Source of the DNA: Bacteroidales bacterium
GTDB lineage: Bacteria; Bacteroidota; Bacteroidia; Bacteroidales; B18-G4
DNA: 7,188 nucleotides
Direction: 5' to 3'
NCBI GenBank assembly: GCA_030618905.1
Contig: JAUXCL010000122.1
Location: 1 to 7,188, forward strand
Shown: positions 6,714-7,188 of the stretch, one piece after another
Numbering within the stretch: the first letter of the stretch is position 1
Layout of the letters: each line of letters starts with the position of its first letter
Notes under the pieces: generated by a model
What the model was told of the DNA's origin: nothing
Databases searched by the model: none
What the model saw: the letters and a program-made list of their open reading frames with translations, nothing else
Position numbers and translations under genes: made by a program

Positions 6714-7188
6714 TCACCTGATCAGCACTAAAATCCCTGTTATTATTCCAGGTTCTTCCTGCGAAGTGCCAATAGCATATTCAATCTTATACACATAGGC
6801 CCCGGAAGGAGCGGGATCTGATTTGTAGCTTCCGTCCCAGCCCTGGGAGATGTTTTGGCTTTCAAAGACCAGCACGCCCCAGCGGTTGAATATCTTCATG
6901 CTGAATGAGGTTAGGTTGTCTGGTTCACCTATGGCCCTGAACTCATCGTTGAGCCCGTCGCCGTTGGGGGAAAAGGCGTTGGGGAGGTATATGTTTTCGT
7001 TGATGGATTCATTGAACAGCACAAATACCGAATCCTGTCCGTAGCAGCCCTGAAGCGAGGCGATCAGCACCCCATACCAGCCTTCATGGACCGCGGTGAT
7101 AAACCGGCTGGTCTCCCCGGTGTTCCAGAGGTAGCTGGCAAAGCCCTGGCCGGCGTCGATTTCCACCGGGCTTGCCGTGATGATGGTG
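6714..7188 (-). CDS. T9SS-secreted protein, C-terminal end with gliding motility-associated C-terminal domain (CHU_C); 5' part beyond window
   Basis: This is the end of a secreted, probably large, cell-surface protein exported by the type IX secretion system. The frame stays open to the window edge with no stop, so the GTG at 7166-7164 is not a credible start and the gene continues right of 7188. Numbering from that GTG, the first 50 residues look like the end of a PKD/Ig-like beta-sandwich repeat: SYLWNTGETSRFITAV (11-26), GWYGVLI (29-35) and GCYGQDSVFV (40-49). Residues 59-150 form the CHU_C / TIGR04131-type sorting domain, with YLPNAFSPNGDGLNDEF (60-76), MKIFNRWGVLVFES (90-103), GWDGSYKSDPAPSGAYVYKI (109-128) and the terminal GILVLIR. 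In this type-B family the domain directs export across the outer membrane. The protein's function depends on the missing upstream part; adhesins, cell-surface filaments and enzymes are all seen. It is convergent to the polysaccharide operon and distinctly richer in G+C. Confidence 0.9.
   Translation of the reverse strand, partial: TIITASPVEIDAGQGFASYLWNTGETSRFITAVHEGWYGVLIASLQGCYGQDSVFVLFNESINENIYLPNAFSPNGDGLNDEFRAIGEPDNLTSFSMKIFNRWGVLVFESQNISQGWDGSYKSDPAPSGAYVYKIEYAIGTSQEEPGIITGILVLIR

Noticed and set aside
7164..7166. GTG on the minus strand as the start of a 150-residue protein
   Set aside because: The frame continues open to the window edge and the peptide there begins inside a PKD/Ig-like repeat with no signal peptide, so the gene is truncated by the window.
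1..7188. CRISPR array, tRNA, insertion sequence, toxin-antitoxin or phage-defence genes
   Set aside because: No regularly spaced repeats, cloverleaf-like sequence, transposase motif or defence-family motif was seen on either strand.

Overview
The window looks like chromosomal DNA of a Bacteroidota member, probably a marine or soil-type flavobacterium, cytophaga or sphingobacterium relative. The clearest pointer is the minus-strand gene at the right edge. It ends in a gliding motility-associated C-terminal domain (CHU_C, the type-B sorting signal of the type IX secretion system), which is essentially confined to this phylum. The plus-strand genes also lack clear Shine-Dalgarno sequences, which fits.

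Bases 1-6641 hold six plus-strand genes of a surface-polysaccharide (O-antigen, capsule or exopolysaccharide) locus. In order they are an asparagine-synthase-like amidotransferase cut by the left edge (1-1688), a hexapeptide-repeat acyltransferase (1867-2448), two GT4 glycosyltransferases (2482-3528 and 3533-4630), a GT2 glycosyltransferase (4627-5385) and a multi-pass O-antigen ligase/polymerase-type protein (5385-6641). The last five are packed with gaps of 33 and 4 bases and then overlaps of 4 and 1 bases, so they are very likely one operon. Only the 178-base gap after the first gene breaks the packing. That gap carries a hydrophobic open frame that overlaps the end of the first gene and may be the remnant tail of a lost membrane protein.

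The genes suggest one pathway. The glycosyltransferases extend a lipid-linked oligosaccharide at the cytoplasmic membrane. The acyltransferase and amidotransferase-like enzyme decorate a sugar or its precursor. The integral membrane protein polymerises the repeats or transfers the chain to its acceptor. No initiating sugar-phosphate transferase, flippase or chain-length regulator is present, so the locus must continue to the left or rely on genes elsewhere.

Bases 6642-6713 separate the operon from the convergent gene at 6714-7188 and contain an imperfect inverted repeat. That gene is the C-terminal end of a large secreted protein whose N-terminal part lies beyond the right edge. Base composition rises from about one-third G+C at the left to about 60% at the right in sampled lines, consistent with a low-GC acquired polysaccharide segment grading into core genome. 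I see no tRNA, rRNA, CRISPR array, insertion sequence or riboswitch. All main functions are recognisable families; nothing here is convincing as a wholly new system.
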